Below are positions 1-8,221 of a stretch of DNA of 63,520 nt, in pieces. The DNA is from Deltaproteobacteria bacterium. GTDB lineage: Bacteria; Desulfobacterota; Deferrimicrobia; Deferrimicrobiales; Deferrimicrobiaceae. The position numbers and the translations under genes were made by a program. The notes under the pieces were generated by a model, which was not told where the DNA came from, made no database searches, and worked only from the letters and a program-made list of their open reading frames with translations. Every line of letters starts with the position of its first letter. Positions within the stretch are counted from its first letter, which is position 1. The stretch spans positions 771,332 through 834,851 of the forward strand of contig CP070783.1 of NCBI GenBank assembly GCA_020346465.1. The letters are read 5' to 3'.

Positions 1-7
1 CAGACAT
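1..7 (-). CDS. 5' end of a gene running off the left edge
   Basis: Only the first two codons are inside the window. An ATG reads leftward from base 7 and is preceded, six bases upstream, by a perfect Shine-Dalgarno sequence (AAGGAGG, bases 14-20, minus strand). It lies about 36 bases beyond the response regulator stop on the same strand, so it is probably the next gene of the same transcript. The product cannot be told. Confidence 0.5.
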
Positions 8-42
8 GAAATCCCTCCTTGCGCCCCAACGGGGGGACGGGG

Positions 43-681
43 CTACAATTCCACAATCCCGTTCTGGATCGCGAACCGCGTCAGCTCCGCGTTGTTCTTC
101 AAGTTGAGCTTCCTGAGGAGCCGTGCGCGGTAGGTGTCGATCGTCTTCGTGCTGATGTGATAGGTCTCCGCGATCTCCCGGTTGCTTTTCCCCAGCGCAA
201 GACCGCGGAGCACCTGGATCTCCCTGTTCGACAGGGAATCCAGGGGAGACAGGGCCTTGGCCCCCCTGGCCACGCGCAGGGCCAACGACTCGGCGATGGA
301 CTCCGTTACGTAACGCCCGCCGCCGTGGACCTTGCGGATGGCCGCCAGCAGCTGCTCCGCCGCCGATCGCTTGGTCACATACCCCATCGCCCCCGCACCG
401 ATCGCCCGAACCACGTACTGCTCCTCCTCGTGCATGGTCAGGATGAGAACGGGCAGTTTCGGATCGTGGGCGAGAAGCCGTTCGACAACCTCCAATCCGT
501 CCATGCCGGGCATGGAAAGATCGACGACCGCCACGTCGGGCAGGCTCTCCTGGACTTTCCGGATGGCCTCGCGGCCATCGGCGGCTTCGGCAACAACCAC
601 CATGTCGCCGGCATCTTCCACCAGCCGGCGAAGTCCGGCACGGACGATGCTGTGATCGTCTGCGAGGAGTACCCGGATCAA
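43..681 (-). CDS. NarL/LuxR-family response regulator
   Basis: This 212-residue regulator has an N-terminal receiver domain with the acidic pair at residues 8-9, phospho-acceptor Asp54 (VVDLSMPG) and the conserved Lys in YVTKRS. A C-terminal LuxR-type helix-turn-helix follows (LSNREIQVLRGLALG, then the recognition helix around STKTIDTYRARLL). I chose a TTG start at 681 because it gives the family N-terminus (IRVLLADDH). It also overlaps the kinase stop as TTGA and has GGAG seven bases upstream; longer upstream readings are the kinase in another frame. It is almost certainly the partner of the preceding histidine kinase and acts as a cytoplasmic DNA-binding transcription factor. Its targets are unknown; the dehydrogenase upstream is a candidate. 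Confidence 0.93.
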   Translation of the reverse strand: MIRVLLADDHSIVRAGLRRLVEDAGDMVVVAEAADGREAIRKVQESLPDVAVVDLSMPGMDGLEVVERLLAHDPKLPVLILTMHEEEQYVVRAIGAGAMGYVTKRSAAEQLLAAIRKVHGGGRYVTESIAESLALRVARGAKALSPLDSLSNREIQVLRGLALGKSNREIAETYHISTKTIDTYRARLLRKLNLKNNAELTRFAIQNGIVEL

Positions 682-2786
682 TGGTCCGCTCCGCTCGCGA
701 GACCGATGGGCACATGCAAAACCACCCGCGTGCCGTTTCCCGGCCGCGAGTGAATTTCCAGAGTGCCCCCGATCAGGGAGGCGCGCTCGCGCATTCCGGC
801 CACCCCCAGCCCCCGCGAATCCAACAGGGCTTTCGTATCGAAACCGTGGCCATTGTCCGCCACGGACAGAGACAACAGACCGTCTTCCGCCGCAAGGGAG
901 ACGTCCACCCGGGAGGCGGAGGAATGGCGCGCCGCATTGGTGAAGGTCTCCTGGGCGATCCGATAGGCTGCCGTGGCGACGGTATCGTTTATGTCGGGCA
1001 CATCGCGATGCGTAAACACGCAGAGGATCCCCGTCCGCTTTTCGAAATCCATGGCGAACCATTCCAGCGCATCGACGAGCCCCAGATCGTCCAGCACTCC
1101 CGGACGCAGCCGAGTCGCCATGCCCCGGACTTCATCGATGGCATTGTCGATCAGGGTGGACATCATCATGGCTCGCTCCGCGGCTTGATCATCGGTCCCG
1201 TCCAGTCGATCTCTCAGCCACACCGAATCGATGCGCAAAGCGGTGAGCACCTGCCCCAGTTCGTCGTGCAGTTCCCGGGCGACGGCGGCGCGTTCTCTTT
1301 CCTGACTGGCCATGATGCCGTCCGAAAGACGCCGTAATTGATCCTGTGCCCTTTTCACTTCGGTGATGTCCGTGGAAATCCCGCAGACCCGGATGACGGA
1401 TCCGTCTTGATCGTACAGAGGAAATTTCACGGAAAGATAGATATGGATGCCGTCTTCCTGAGGAACGCGCTCCTCCACCTGGCAGGGATGCCCTTCCGCG
1501 AACACTCGCAAGTCGTTTTCCCGAAACTGGTCGGCAATCTCTTTTGGGAAAATATCGTGGTCGGATTTTCCTTGTATCTCCGCGTTCCGTATCCCGAACA
1601 GTTCCTCATAGCGGAAGTTGACCAGCCTGTAACGACCGTCCTTGTCCTTGATATACACGACGGAGGGAGTATTCCGGAGAATGCCCGTGATCTCCCGGGT
1701 TCTCTCCCCCACCTGGCGTTCGAGATCCCTGGAGTAGCGGTGGAGTTCCTCCTTGGCGCTTCGTAATTGCTCTTCGCTCTGCCGCAACGCCTCCTCAGCT
1801 TCTTTCCGCTTGAGGATGTCGGTACTTGCCTTCCTGTAGAGGAAAAATACCGATCCCCCGATGAGAACGCATAAGGCAAGGACGATCGATCCCGAAGCCT
1901 TAAGGAAGGGAACGGAGAGCGTCTTCGATCGTTCCCGGAGGCTGTGCAAGTAAATCACCTGCCAACCCGGATAGCGATCGAGATCCATCCGGTACATCAG
2001 ATACCGATTCCTTGACGCATCCACGACGATCTTTTCATCCCGGGCCTCCACGCCGATCCACTCCCAGGGCCAATCGCCGAATTGCTGGGAATCGACGATC
2101 TCGGAGATCTCTTCGGGGGACAGTTTCCACAAGGTGTGGTAGACCCAATCCTTCCGGTTGGAAAGGAACACGACGCCATGGGGATCCGTGAGCAGCACGA
2201 TCCCTCCGAAGTCCCGGCGGAACCCGGCTTCCATATTGTCGATGGGGGCCTTGATGACGGCGACTCCGATCGGAGCGTCTCCCCTGCTCCGGTAGACCGG
2301 ATGGCTGTAATACACTCCCCGTTTCCCCGAAGTCACCCCCAGGGCCATGTAGGTGGCGGGAGCCCCCCGGATGGCCTGCCGCCAATAGGGACGGAAGGAA
2401 AAGTTCCGCCCCACGAAGCTGTCCGGGGCGTTGCGATTGCTGGAAGCCACGGTGTTTCCGACCCGGTCCATGAGGTAACAGACGTCGGCATCCAGGGATT
2501 CCCGGAAATGGTCCAGGATGGCATTCGCCTTTGCCAGGGCGATCTCATCCGTTCCGGACAGGGCCTGTCCCAGTTCCTGCAATCCCGCCAACGCCTTTAC
2601 CGATTTCAGATTTTCGGACAGATAGGAAGAGAGGTCGTTCTTGATTCTTTCCGCCTGAACGGCAACCTGTCTTTCCGCCTCCTGGAATGCGGATTCTTTG
2701 AGGGAGGAATAGTAGAAGTGCCCTGCAATCGAAACCGAAAGAAACGCAAGGAGGGACAATACGACGAGAATCATGCGAAGGTTCAC
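678..2786 (-). CDS. Membrane sensor histidine kinase (Cache-PAS-HisKA_3-HATPase)
   Basis: This 702-residue kinase has a transmembrane helix at about 5-25, a periplasmic double-Cache-like sensor at about 30-290 and a second helix at about 298-318. A coiled coil (325-365) leads to a PAS domain (about 368-480), then a HisKA_3 dimerisation domain with the phospho-acceptor His near 507 in ARELHDELGQ. The ATPase domain follows, with NAARHS and DNGHGFD. This is the NarX/UhpB/DegS class, which pairs with NarL-type regulators such as the one encoded immediately downstream. The start is either GTG at 2786 or ATG at 2774; both have weak GG-rich upstream sites. The gene begins five bases after the dehydrogenase stop, so the three genes look co-transcribed. 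The ligand is unknown, although Cache domains of this form often bind small carboxylates. Confidence 0.93.
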   Translation of the reverse strand: MNLRMILVVLSLLAFLSVSIAGHFYYSSLKESAFQEAERQVAVQAERIKNDLSSYLSENLKSVKALAGLQELGQALSGTDEIALAKANAILDHFRESLDADVCYLMDRVGNTVASSNRNAPDSFVGRNFSFRPYWRQAIRGAPATYMALGVTSGKRGVYYSHPVYRSRGDAPIGVAVIKAPIDNMEAGFRRDFGGIVLLTDPHGVVFLSNRKDWVYHTLWKLSPEEISEIVDSQQFGDWPWEWIGVEARDEKIVVDASRNRYLMYRMDLDRYPGWQVIYLHSLRERSKTLSVPFLKASGSIVLALCVLIGGSVFFLYRKASTDILKRKEAEEALRQSEEQLRSAKEELHRYSRDLERQVGERTREITGILRNTPSVVYIKDKDGRYRLVNFRYEELFGIRNAEIQGKSDHDIFPKEIADQFRENDLRVFAEGHPCQVEERVPQEDGIHIYLSVKFPLYDQDGSVIRVCGISTDITEVKRAQDQLRRLSDGIMASQERERAAVARELHDELGQVLTALRIDSVWLRDRLDGTDDQAAERAMMMSTLIDNAIDEVRGMATRLRPGVLDDLGLVDALEWFAMDFEKRTGILCVFTHRDVPDINDTVATAAYRIAQETFTNAARHSSASRVDVSLAAEDGLLSLSVADNGHGFDTKALLDSRGLGVAGMRERASLIGGTLEIHSRPGNGTRVVLHVPIGLASGADH

Positions 2787-2790
2787 CGGA

Positions 2791-3549
2791 TCACCCCACC
2801 ATGTTCAAGCCGCCGTTCACGCTCAGGACCTGCCCCGTAATATAGGACGCCTCGTCCGCGGCGAGGAACCGGATCGCCGCCGCGATCTCCTCCGGCGTGC
2901 CGACCCGCCGGAACGGGATCCCCCGCTGCATCGCCGCGATGATCTTCGCCCCCTCCTCCCCCTGGAAGCTCTCCGCAAGAAGCGGGGTGTCCGTCGGTCC
3001 CGGGCAGACGCAGTTGACCCGGATGTTCTGCCGGGCGACCTCCCGGGCGATCGCCTTGGTGAAGGCGATCACCCCCCCCTTGGCGGCGGAGTAGACCGCC
3101 TCGCCCGAGCTCCCGACGCGCCCGGCGTCCGACGCGACGTTGACGATCGCCCCGCCCCCGTTCCCGGCGAGCATCCCCTCGAGGGCCGCGCGCGTGCCGT
3201 GGACCGTTCCCATCAGGTTGATCCCCACGACCTTCTCCCAGTCCGAGGGAACCGTCGAAAGGAACGGGGTGATCCGGTCCCACCCCGCGTTGTTCACCCA
3301 GATGTCCAGCTTCCCGAACTCGTTCCGGATTCTCTCCCCCGCCTCCCGGACCTGCCCGTACGAGGAGACATCGGCCGTGACGTGGAGAAACCGGGATCCG
3401 GACTTCTGTCCCACCAGCGCCAGGTCCTCCGCGGAGTCGTTGCGGATGTCCAGAATCGCCACGGTCGCCCCCTCCTGGAGGAACCGGACCGCCGTCGCGA
3501 ACCCGATCCCCCGGGCCCCGCCCGTCACCACCGCCACCTTGCCCTTCAT
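2791..3549 (-). CDS. Short-chain dehydrogenase, BadH-like (2-hydroxycyclohexanecarboxyl-CoA dehydrogenase family)
   Basis: This is a 252-residue classical SDR. It has the nucleotide motif TGGARGIG near residue 10, the NNAG motif followed by WD, and a catalytic Ser-Tyr-Lys set in VASDAGRVGSSGEAVYSAAK, and it ends in GQVLSVNGGL. The NNAGWD and SDAGRVGSSGEAVY signatures are those I associate with BadH, the NAD-dependent oxidation step in the cyclohexane-carboxylate branch of anaerobic benzoate breakdown. Other 3-hydroxyacyl-CoA dehydrogenases of this subfamily remain possible, because no other bad genes are in view. The ATG at 3549 was chosen over one 60 bases upstream because it gives the family N-terminus and has GGAGGGGGC before it. 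A two-component pair follows within a few bases. Confidence 0.85.
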   Translation of the reverse strand: MKGKVAVVTGGARGIGFATAVRFLQEGATVAILDIRNDSAEDLALVGQKSGSRFLHVTADVSSYGQVREAGERIRNEFGKLDIWVNNAGWDRITPFLSTVPSDWEKVVGINLMGTVHGTRAALEGMLAGNGGGAIVNVASDAGRVGSSGEAVYSAAKGGVIAFTKAIAREVARQNIRVNCVCPGPTDTPLLAESFQGEEGAKIIAAMQRGIPFRRVGTPEEIAAAIRFLAADEASYITGQVLSVNGGLNMVG

Positions 3550-3574
3550 GGATGCCCCCTCCCGGACCCTCGTT

Positions 3575-3599
3575 GTTCCCGACCGCGTCGGGATGGAAC
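3575..3599. repeat. Imperfect inverted repeat between the SDR gene and bamD
   Basis: An inner 6+6 palindrome (CCCGAC at 3578-3583, GTCGGG at 3587-3592) is flanked by a second matching pair (GTTCC at 3575-3579, GGAAC at 3595-3599). It lies 26 to 50 bases upstream of the dehydrogenase start and just ahead of bamD. It could be an operator for a dimeric regulator or a leader hairpin of the dehydrogenase mRNA. No regulator is identified. Confidence 0.4.
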
Positions 3600-3608
3600 A
3601 GCCTAACA

Positions 3609-3640
3609 TTGACTTTTCCGGTTGGCTATACTACCGTCGT
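3609..3640 (+). promoter_or_regulatory. Probable bamD promoter
   Basis: A very good -10 box, TATACT, lies at 3627-3632. A TTGACT is present at 3609-3614, but the gap is only 12 bases, so it is not a normal -35. Transcription would start near 3639, leaving a leader of about six bases before the bamD ATG, and there is no Shine-Dalgarno sequence. Confidence 0.4.
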
Positions 3641-3644
3641 CCCC

Positions 3645-4370
3645 ATGCGGCCGACGCGCTTCCTTCTCGCCATCCCGATGGCCGCGGCCCTGCTTGTCGT
3701 ATCCTGTTCCGGAAAACTGGCAGAGCAGAAAGGGCTGACCGACTCGGACCTCTTCTCCCGGGGGCAGCAGCTGCTCGCGAAGAAAAAATACGACCGGGCG
3801 ATCGAGCATTTCCAGGTGCTCCTCGAGCGGTTCCCCACCTCACCCCTGGCCCCGCAGGCCCAGCTTTCCCTCGCGGACGCCCGCATGGAAAACAAGGACA
3901 ACCTGGAGGCGGAAATCGCATACGACGATTTCCTGCGCCTGTATCCGGCCCACGGGAAGGTCCCCTACGCCCTCTTCCGGAAAGGGGAGATCCTCTACCG
4001 GCAGGTGGGCAAACCCGGCCGGGACCAGACGAAAACCGTCGAGGCGATCCGGGCCTACAAACGCGTCCTGGAGCAGGACCCCTCCGGGCCGTATGCGAAG
4101 GATGCCGCCCATCGGATAACGGAGCTTCGCAACCGCCTCGCGGAGAACGAAGCCGTCGTGGTCTCCAACTACCTGTCCCGCAAGAAGTACGAAAGCGCCG
4201 AATCCAGGGCGAGGAGGGCCATGTCCGAATATCCCGACACGGCCTCCCTGCCGACCCTGATGTCCCTCCTGGCGAAAGCCCTCGAGAAGGAGGGGAAGAA
4301 GGAGGAGGCCGCCGAGGTCCAGAGAAGCCTCCAGGAGAAATTCGGGGAGACGGGAGGGAAGAAGCGATGA
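3645..4370 (+). CDS. bamD: Outer-membrane assembly lipoprotein BamD
   Basis: This 241-residue lipoprotein has a hydrophobic signal (residues about 6-20) and a lipobox ending VVSC with Cys21. Tetratricopeptide-type helices follow (RGQQLLAKKKYDRAIEHFQVLLERFP, then AEIAYDDFLRLYPAHGKVPYALFRKGE), as in BamD/YfiO, which helps the BAM complex insert beta-barrel proteins. The ATG at 3645 was chosen because the signal peptide begins there; a longer reading would run through the promoter. The basic C-terminal part is a short coiled-coil TPR rather than a full second BamD half. Its stop overlaps the next ATG as ATGA. Confidence 0.85.
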   Translation: MRPTRFLLAIPMAAALLVVSCSGKLAEQKGLTDSDLFSRGQQLLAKKKYDRAIEHFQVLLERFPTSPLAPQAQLSLADARMENKDNLEAEIAYDDFLRLYPAHGKVPYALFRKGEILYRQVGKPGRDQTKTVEAIRAYKRVLEQDPSGPYAKDAAHRITELRNRLAENEAVVVSNYLSRKKYESAESRARRAMSEYPDTASLPTLMSLLAKALEKEGKKEEAAEVQRSLQEKFGETGGKKR

Positions 4371-5074
4371 CCAGCGAACTGTCGATTCTCATCGCCACCG
4401 GGAAGCGGGCCTATGCGGAAAAGGACTTCCGGCGGGCGGAAACGATCCTGCGCGAAGCCATGGAGGGCGGGGCGAACTACCCCGACATCCACCACACCCT
4501 GGGGCTCATCTACCACTACTGGGGGAAGCTCGAGAAGGCCGTGCAGGAGTTCGAAAAGAGCCTCTCCCTGAACCCCCTGTACACGGAGGCCCTGATCTCG
4601 CTGTCGATCACGCTGAGCGAAATGGGCCAGTACGAGGGGGCCCGGGATGCCTACGAGAAGGCGGCCGCCTCGCTCACGCGGCCGGGGATCGTGGCGACGG
4701 GGAACGAGCCTGCCGCCAAGATCGCCAACCTGCACGCCGAACTGGGAGCGCTGTACCTCGCCTTCGGGAAAACGGAGGAGGCGATCGCGGAATACCGGAA
4801 GGCCCTGCTCGTCGCGCCCGGGTTTCCCGACCTGCGGATCCGGCTGGCCGCCGCCCTCCGGGAAGCGGGGCGCCTCGAGGAAGGACTCGAGGAGCTGGAC
4901 ATGGCGATCGCCAGCCGGCCCGGGCTGGTTCCCGTCCTCGCCCAGCGGGGCGTGATCCTGTACCTGCTGGGGAGGAAGGAGGAGGCCCGCGAGGCGTGGG
5001 AGAAAGCCCTCTACCGGGACCCTCTCAACAAGCTGATCCAGCTGTACCTGAACGCCCTCGAGCGGGAATCTTAG
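4367..5074 (+). CDS. Tetratricopeptide repeat protein
   Basis: This 235-residue soluble protein consists almost entirely of TPR units. Clear repeats include YPDIHHTLGLIYHYWGKLEKA, LHAELGALYLAFGKTEEAIAEYRKALLVAP and VLAQRGVILYLLGRKEEAREAWEKAL. It has no signal peptide or membrane segment, so it should be cytoplasmic and act as a protein-binding scaffold. It is coupled to bamD by an ATGA overlap, suggesting a shared role in envelope biogenesis, but its partner cannot be read from the sequence. Its stop codon overlaps the stop of alaS on the other strand. Confidence 0.85.
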   Translation: MTSELSILIATGKRAYAEKDFRRAETILREAMEGGANYPDIHHTLGLIYHYWGKLEKAVQEFEKSLSLNPLYTEALISLSITLSEMGQYEGARDAYEKAAASLTRPGIVATGNEPAAKIANLHAELGALYLAFGKTEEAIAEYRKALLVAPGFPDLRIRLAAALREAGRLEEGLEELDMAIASRPGLVPVLAQRGVILYLLGRKEEAREAWEKALYRDPLNKLIQLYLNALERES

Positions 5075-7722
5075 CCTGGCCGGGAACCCCTCCCGGCAAG
5101 CCACGCGGAGAGCGACGACACCGCGGAGTCGACCCCTTCCACGTTCGATCCCCCCGCCTGGGCCATGTCCCGGCGTCCTCCCCCCCCTCCGCCCACGAAC
5201 CGGGCCGCGTTCTTGACGATCTCGGACGCGGAATAGGCGGGAGCAAGGTCCGGGGTAGCCCCCGCGACCAGATGGCATCGCCCCTCCTCCACGGTTCCCA
5301 GGAGCAGGAGGCCGCTCTTGAGCCTTCCCTTCACCGCGTCGGCCAGCTCGCGCAGCGCCGCGGGATCCATCGGCTCCACCTTTGCCTCGACCACGCGGAC
5401 GCCCTTCACATCCTGAGCCTTCGCGAGCACCTCGCCCACGAGATCCCGCGCCGACCGGCGCCTCGCCTCCTGGACGTCCTTCTCCAGCGCCCTGACCTGC
5501 GCCTGGAGTTTTCGCACCCGTTCGACGGCGTCGGCAGGGGAAACCTTGAGGTCCAGGGCGATCTGGAGAACCCGGTCGGCGTCCTCCCGGAGGTGGCGGA
5601 AGGCCTCGGGGCCTGTCAGCGCCTCGATCCGGCGGACCCCGGCGGCGAGCGCCCCCTCCGAGACGATCCGGAACATCGCGATCTCCCCGGTTCGGCGGAC
5701 GTGGGTCCCCCCGCACAGCTCCCGGCTCACGCCGGGAACGGTCACCATCCGGACCTCGTCGGCGTACTTCTCCCCGAAGAACGCCATCGCCCCCTTGGCG
5801 ATCGCCTCCTCGTACGGGAGGCGCTCCCAGGTCACCGGCCTGTCGGAGAAGACGGCGTCGTTGACGGCATCCTCCACCATCCGGAGAGCGTCCGCCGGGG
5901 TCGCCTCGAAGTGGGTGAAATCGAACCGGAGCTTGTCGGGGCCGACGTAGGAGCCCGCCTGTTTGACGTGCCCCCCCAGGACCTTGCGCAAGGCCGCCTG
6001 CAGGAGGTGGGTGGCGGTGTGGTTCGCCTGGGTCCGCGCCCGCAGCGTGGAATCCACCCTCAGGTCCACCGTCATCCCCTCGGACACCGTGCCCTCGGCC
6101 ACCTTCGCCCGATGGATGACCAGGTCCGCCGCCGGCCGGCTTGCGTCCGTCACCGCGAGACGAAATCCCTTTCCCGTCCCTTCCCCCGCATCGCCGGCCT
6201 GCCCGCCGGATTCCCCGTAGAAGGGGGTGACGTCCGTCACCAGGTCGACCTCCTCGCCCTCCGCCGCCGACATGACCCGTTCCCCGTCCCGGAACAGGGC
6301 GACCACCCTGGCCGCCGCCTCGAGACGGTCGTACCCGACGAACTCGACGGACACCCCGGTCCGGGAAAGCTCGCCGGTGGCCGCATCGGAGACGCCCACC
6401 TCGCCCCCCTTCCAGGCCTCGCGGGACTGGGCGCGCTGCCTCTCCATCTCGGCCTCGAACCCCTCGGTGTCGAGGGCCACCCCGCGCTCCCTGCACAGGT
6501 CCGCGGTCAGGTCGACGGGGAAGCCGAACGTGTCGTACAGCTTGAACGCGACGGACCCCGCGAAGACCCTGGCGCCCGCGTTCCCGATCCGGGCGAACTC
6601 CTCCTCCACCATGCGCAGCCCCGCGTCGAGCGTTTCGAGAAAGCGCTTCTCCTCGTTCAGGGCGACCGTGTCGATAAAGGATGCGCTCCTTTCCAGCTCG
6701 GGATAGGCGGGAGAGAAGTCCCGGACGACGGCGGCCGCCACCTTGTGCAGGAACGGCCCGTCGAAGCCCAGCTTCTTCCCGTGGCGCAGGGCCCGGCGCA
6801 TGATCCTCCGCAGGACGTACCCCCTCCCCTCGTTGGCGGGGAGAACGCCGTCGGCGATGAGGAACGCCGTCGCGCGGGAGTGGTCGGCGATCACCCGGGT
6901 TGCGGCATCCCGGGAGGGGTCGCCCCCGTACTTCACGCCGCTCAGGCGCTCGATATCCGCGATGATCCTCCGGAACAGGTCGGTGTCATAATTGCTCTTG
7001 ACCCCCTGGATCGCGGCCGCCAGCCGCTCCAGCCCCATCCCCGTGTCGATGCTCGGCTTCGGGAGGGGAGTCCTCGTGCCGTCCTCGCCCTGGTTGAACT
7101 GCATGAACACGAGGTTCCAGATTTCGAGGAACCGGTCGCAATCGCAGCCCACGGCGCACGACGGGCGCCCGCACCCCGTTCCCTCCCCCTGGTCATAAAT
7201 GATCTCGGAGCACGGCCCGCACGGTCCCGTGGGACCCATCGCCCAGAAGTTGTCCTCCTCGTCGAACCGGACGATGCGGGAGGCGGGCAGCCCCATCGTC
7301 TTGTGCCAGATGTCGTACGCCTCGTCGTCCTCCCGGAAGACGGAAACGGTCATCCGTTCGCCGTCGATCCCCATCTCGCGCGTCAGGAAGTCCCATCCGA
7401 AGAAGATCGCGTCCTTTTTGAAGTAGTCCCCGAAGGAGAAATTCCCCAGCATCTCGAAGAGCGTGTGATGGCGCGCCGTGTACCCCACGTTCTCCAGATC
7501 GTTGTGCTTGCCGCTCACGCGGAGACACCGCTGCGCCGTGGCGGCCCGCTTCCAGCCGGCGGACGCCAGTCCAAGGAAATATTCCTTGAACTGCACCATG
7601 CCGGCATTGGTGAACAGCAGGCTCGGGTCGTTTCCCGGAACCAGCGGCGAGCTGGGCAGCACCTTGTGCCCGTGCCTCTCGAAATAGGAAAGAAATGCGG
7701 CGCGGATCTCTGCACCGGTCAT
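5071..7722 (-). CDS. alaS: Alanyl-tRNA synthetase
   Basis: This 883-residue enzyme charges tRNA-Ala. The class II catalytic domain starts at the N-terminus (AAFLSYFERHGH, then SLLFTNAGMVQFKEYFLG). The editing domain carries HTATH and CGGTHV, which together bind zinc and hydrolyse misacylated tRNA, and a DHHA1 domain forms the C-terminus with the glycine-rich FVGGGGGG near the end. Length matches the bacterial norm. The ATG at 7722 follows a GGTGA ribosome site. It is last in the recA-pilT-recX-alaS run; its stop abuts a convergent TPR gene with no room for a terminator. Confidence 0.97.
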   Translation of the reverse strand: MTGAEIRAAFLSYFERHGHKVLPSSPLVPGNDPSLLFTNAGMVQFKEYFLGLASAGWKRAATAQRCLRVSGKHNDLENVGYTARHHTLFEMLGNFSFGDYFKKDAIFFGWDFLTREMGIDGERMTVSVFREDDEAYDIWHKTMGLPASRIVRFDEEDNFWAMGPTGPCGPCSEIIYDQGEGTGCGRPSCAVGCDCDRFLEIWNLVFMQFNQGEDGTRTPLPKPSIDTGMGLERLAAAIQGVKSNYDTDLFRRIIADIERLSGVKYGGDPSRDAATRVIADHSRATAFLIADGVLPANEGRGYVLRRIMRRALRHGKKLGFDGPFLHKVAAAVVRDFSPAYPELERSASFIDTVALNEEKRFLETLDAGLRMVEEEFARIGNAGARVFAGSVAFKLYDTFGFPVDLTADLCRERGVALDTEGFEAEMERQRAQSREAWKGGEVGVSDAATGELSRTGVSVEFVGYDRLEAAARVVALFRDGERVMSAAEGEEVDLVTDVTPFYGESGGQAGDAGEGTGKGFRLAVTDASRPAADLVIHRAKVAEGTVSEGMTVDLRVDSTLRARTQANHTATHLLQAALRKVLGGHVKQAGSYVGPDKLRFDFTHFEATPADALRMVEDAVNDAVFSDRPVTWERLPYEEAIAKGAMAFFGEKYADEVRMVTVPGVSRELCGGTHVRRTGEIAMFRIVSEGALAAGVRRIEALTGPEAFRHLREDADRVLQIALDLKVSPADAVERVRKLQAQVRALEKDVQEARRRSARDLVGEVLAKAQDVKGVRVVEAKVEPMDPAALRELADAVKGRLKSGLLLLGTVEEGRCHLVAGATPDLAPAYSASEIVKNAARFVGGGGGGRRDMAQAGGSNVEGVDSAVSSLSAWLAGRGSRPG

Positions 7723-7728
7723 GGGATC

Positions 7729-8211
7729 TCACCCTTCTCCTTCCGCGATGTCGTCCGAAAGCCCCCGGATCGCCTGCCGGCAGGTCTCGGCGGAAAACCC
7801 GCGCCCGGACAGGAACCGGAACGCCTTCGCGGCCCCCGCGCGCCCCCCCGGGATCTCCCCGCGGAACTTCCTCCCGAGCGCGGCGGATGCTGCGGCCAGA
7901 TCCTCTTCCGGCCGGGACACCGCACGCACGGTCTGCTCGACCATGTCCCGGGGGAACTTCCGGAGGAGCAGCGCCCCCGCGATCCTGCGCGGCCCCAGCC
8001 GTCGGACGTCCCTGTATCTCCGGGCCAGATTCTCGCAGAGACTCCGGTCGTCCACCAGGCCGAGCTCCCGGAGCCTGCCGAGGACGTCCTCGGCATGCGC
8101 CTCCGGGAACCCCTTCGCCGCAAGCCGGAACCGGATCTCCCCTTCGCTCAACGCCCGCCGGGAAAGCATGCGAAGGGCGGCGGACAGCGCCCCTCCCGAC
8201 GGAGACGGCAT
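7729..8211 (-). CDS. recX: Regulatory protein RecX
   Basis: This 160-residue protein has the RecX three-helix repeats: LSRRALSEGEIRFRLAAKG, then LGLVDDRSLCENLARRY and LGPRRIAGALLLRKFP. RecX binds RecA filaments and limits their activity. The ATG at 8211, preceded by AGGGG, was chosen over one 42 bases upstream that would overlap pilT. Here pilT sits between recA and recX, which are often direct neighbours. It ends seven bases before the alaS start. Confidence 0.88.
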   Translation of the reverse strand: MPSPSGGALSAALRMLSRRALSEGEIRFRLAAKGFPEAHAEDVLGRLRELGLVDDRSLCENLARRYRDVRRLGPRRIAGALLLRKFPRDMVEQTVRAVSRPEEDLAAASAALGRKFRGEIPGGRAGAAKAFRFLSGRGFSAETCRQAIRGLSDDIAEGEG

Positions 8212-8221
8212 CGCTTCCCCT

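Noticed and set aside
3609-3632. TTGACT and TATACT before bamD as a classical promoter pair
   Set aside because: The spacer is only 12 bases, too short for normal sigma-70 recognition. Only the -10 box was kept, at low confidence.
3552-3644. Upstream ATG for bamD
   Set aside because: It would bury the lipoprotein signal and run through the promoter.
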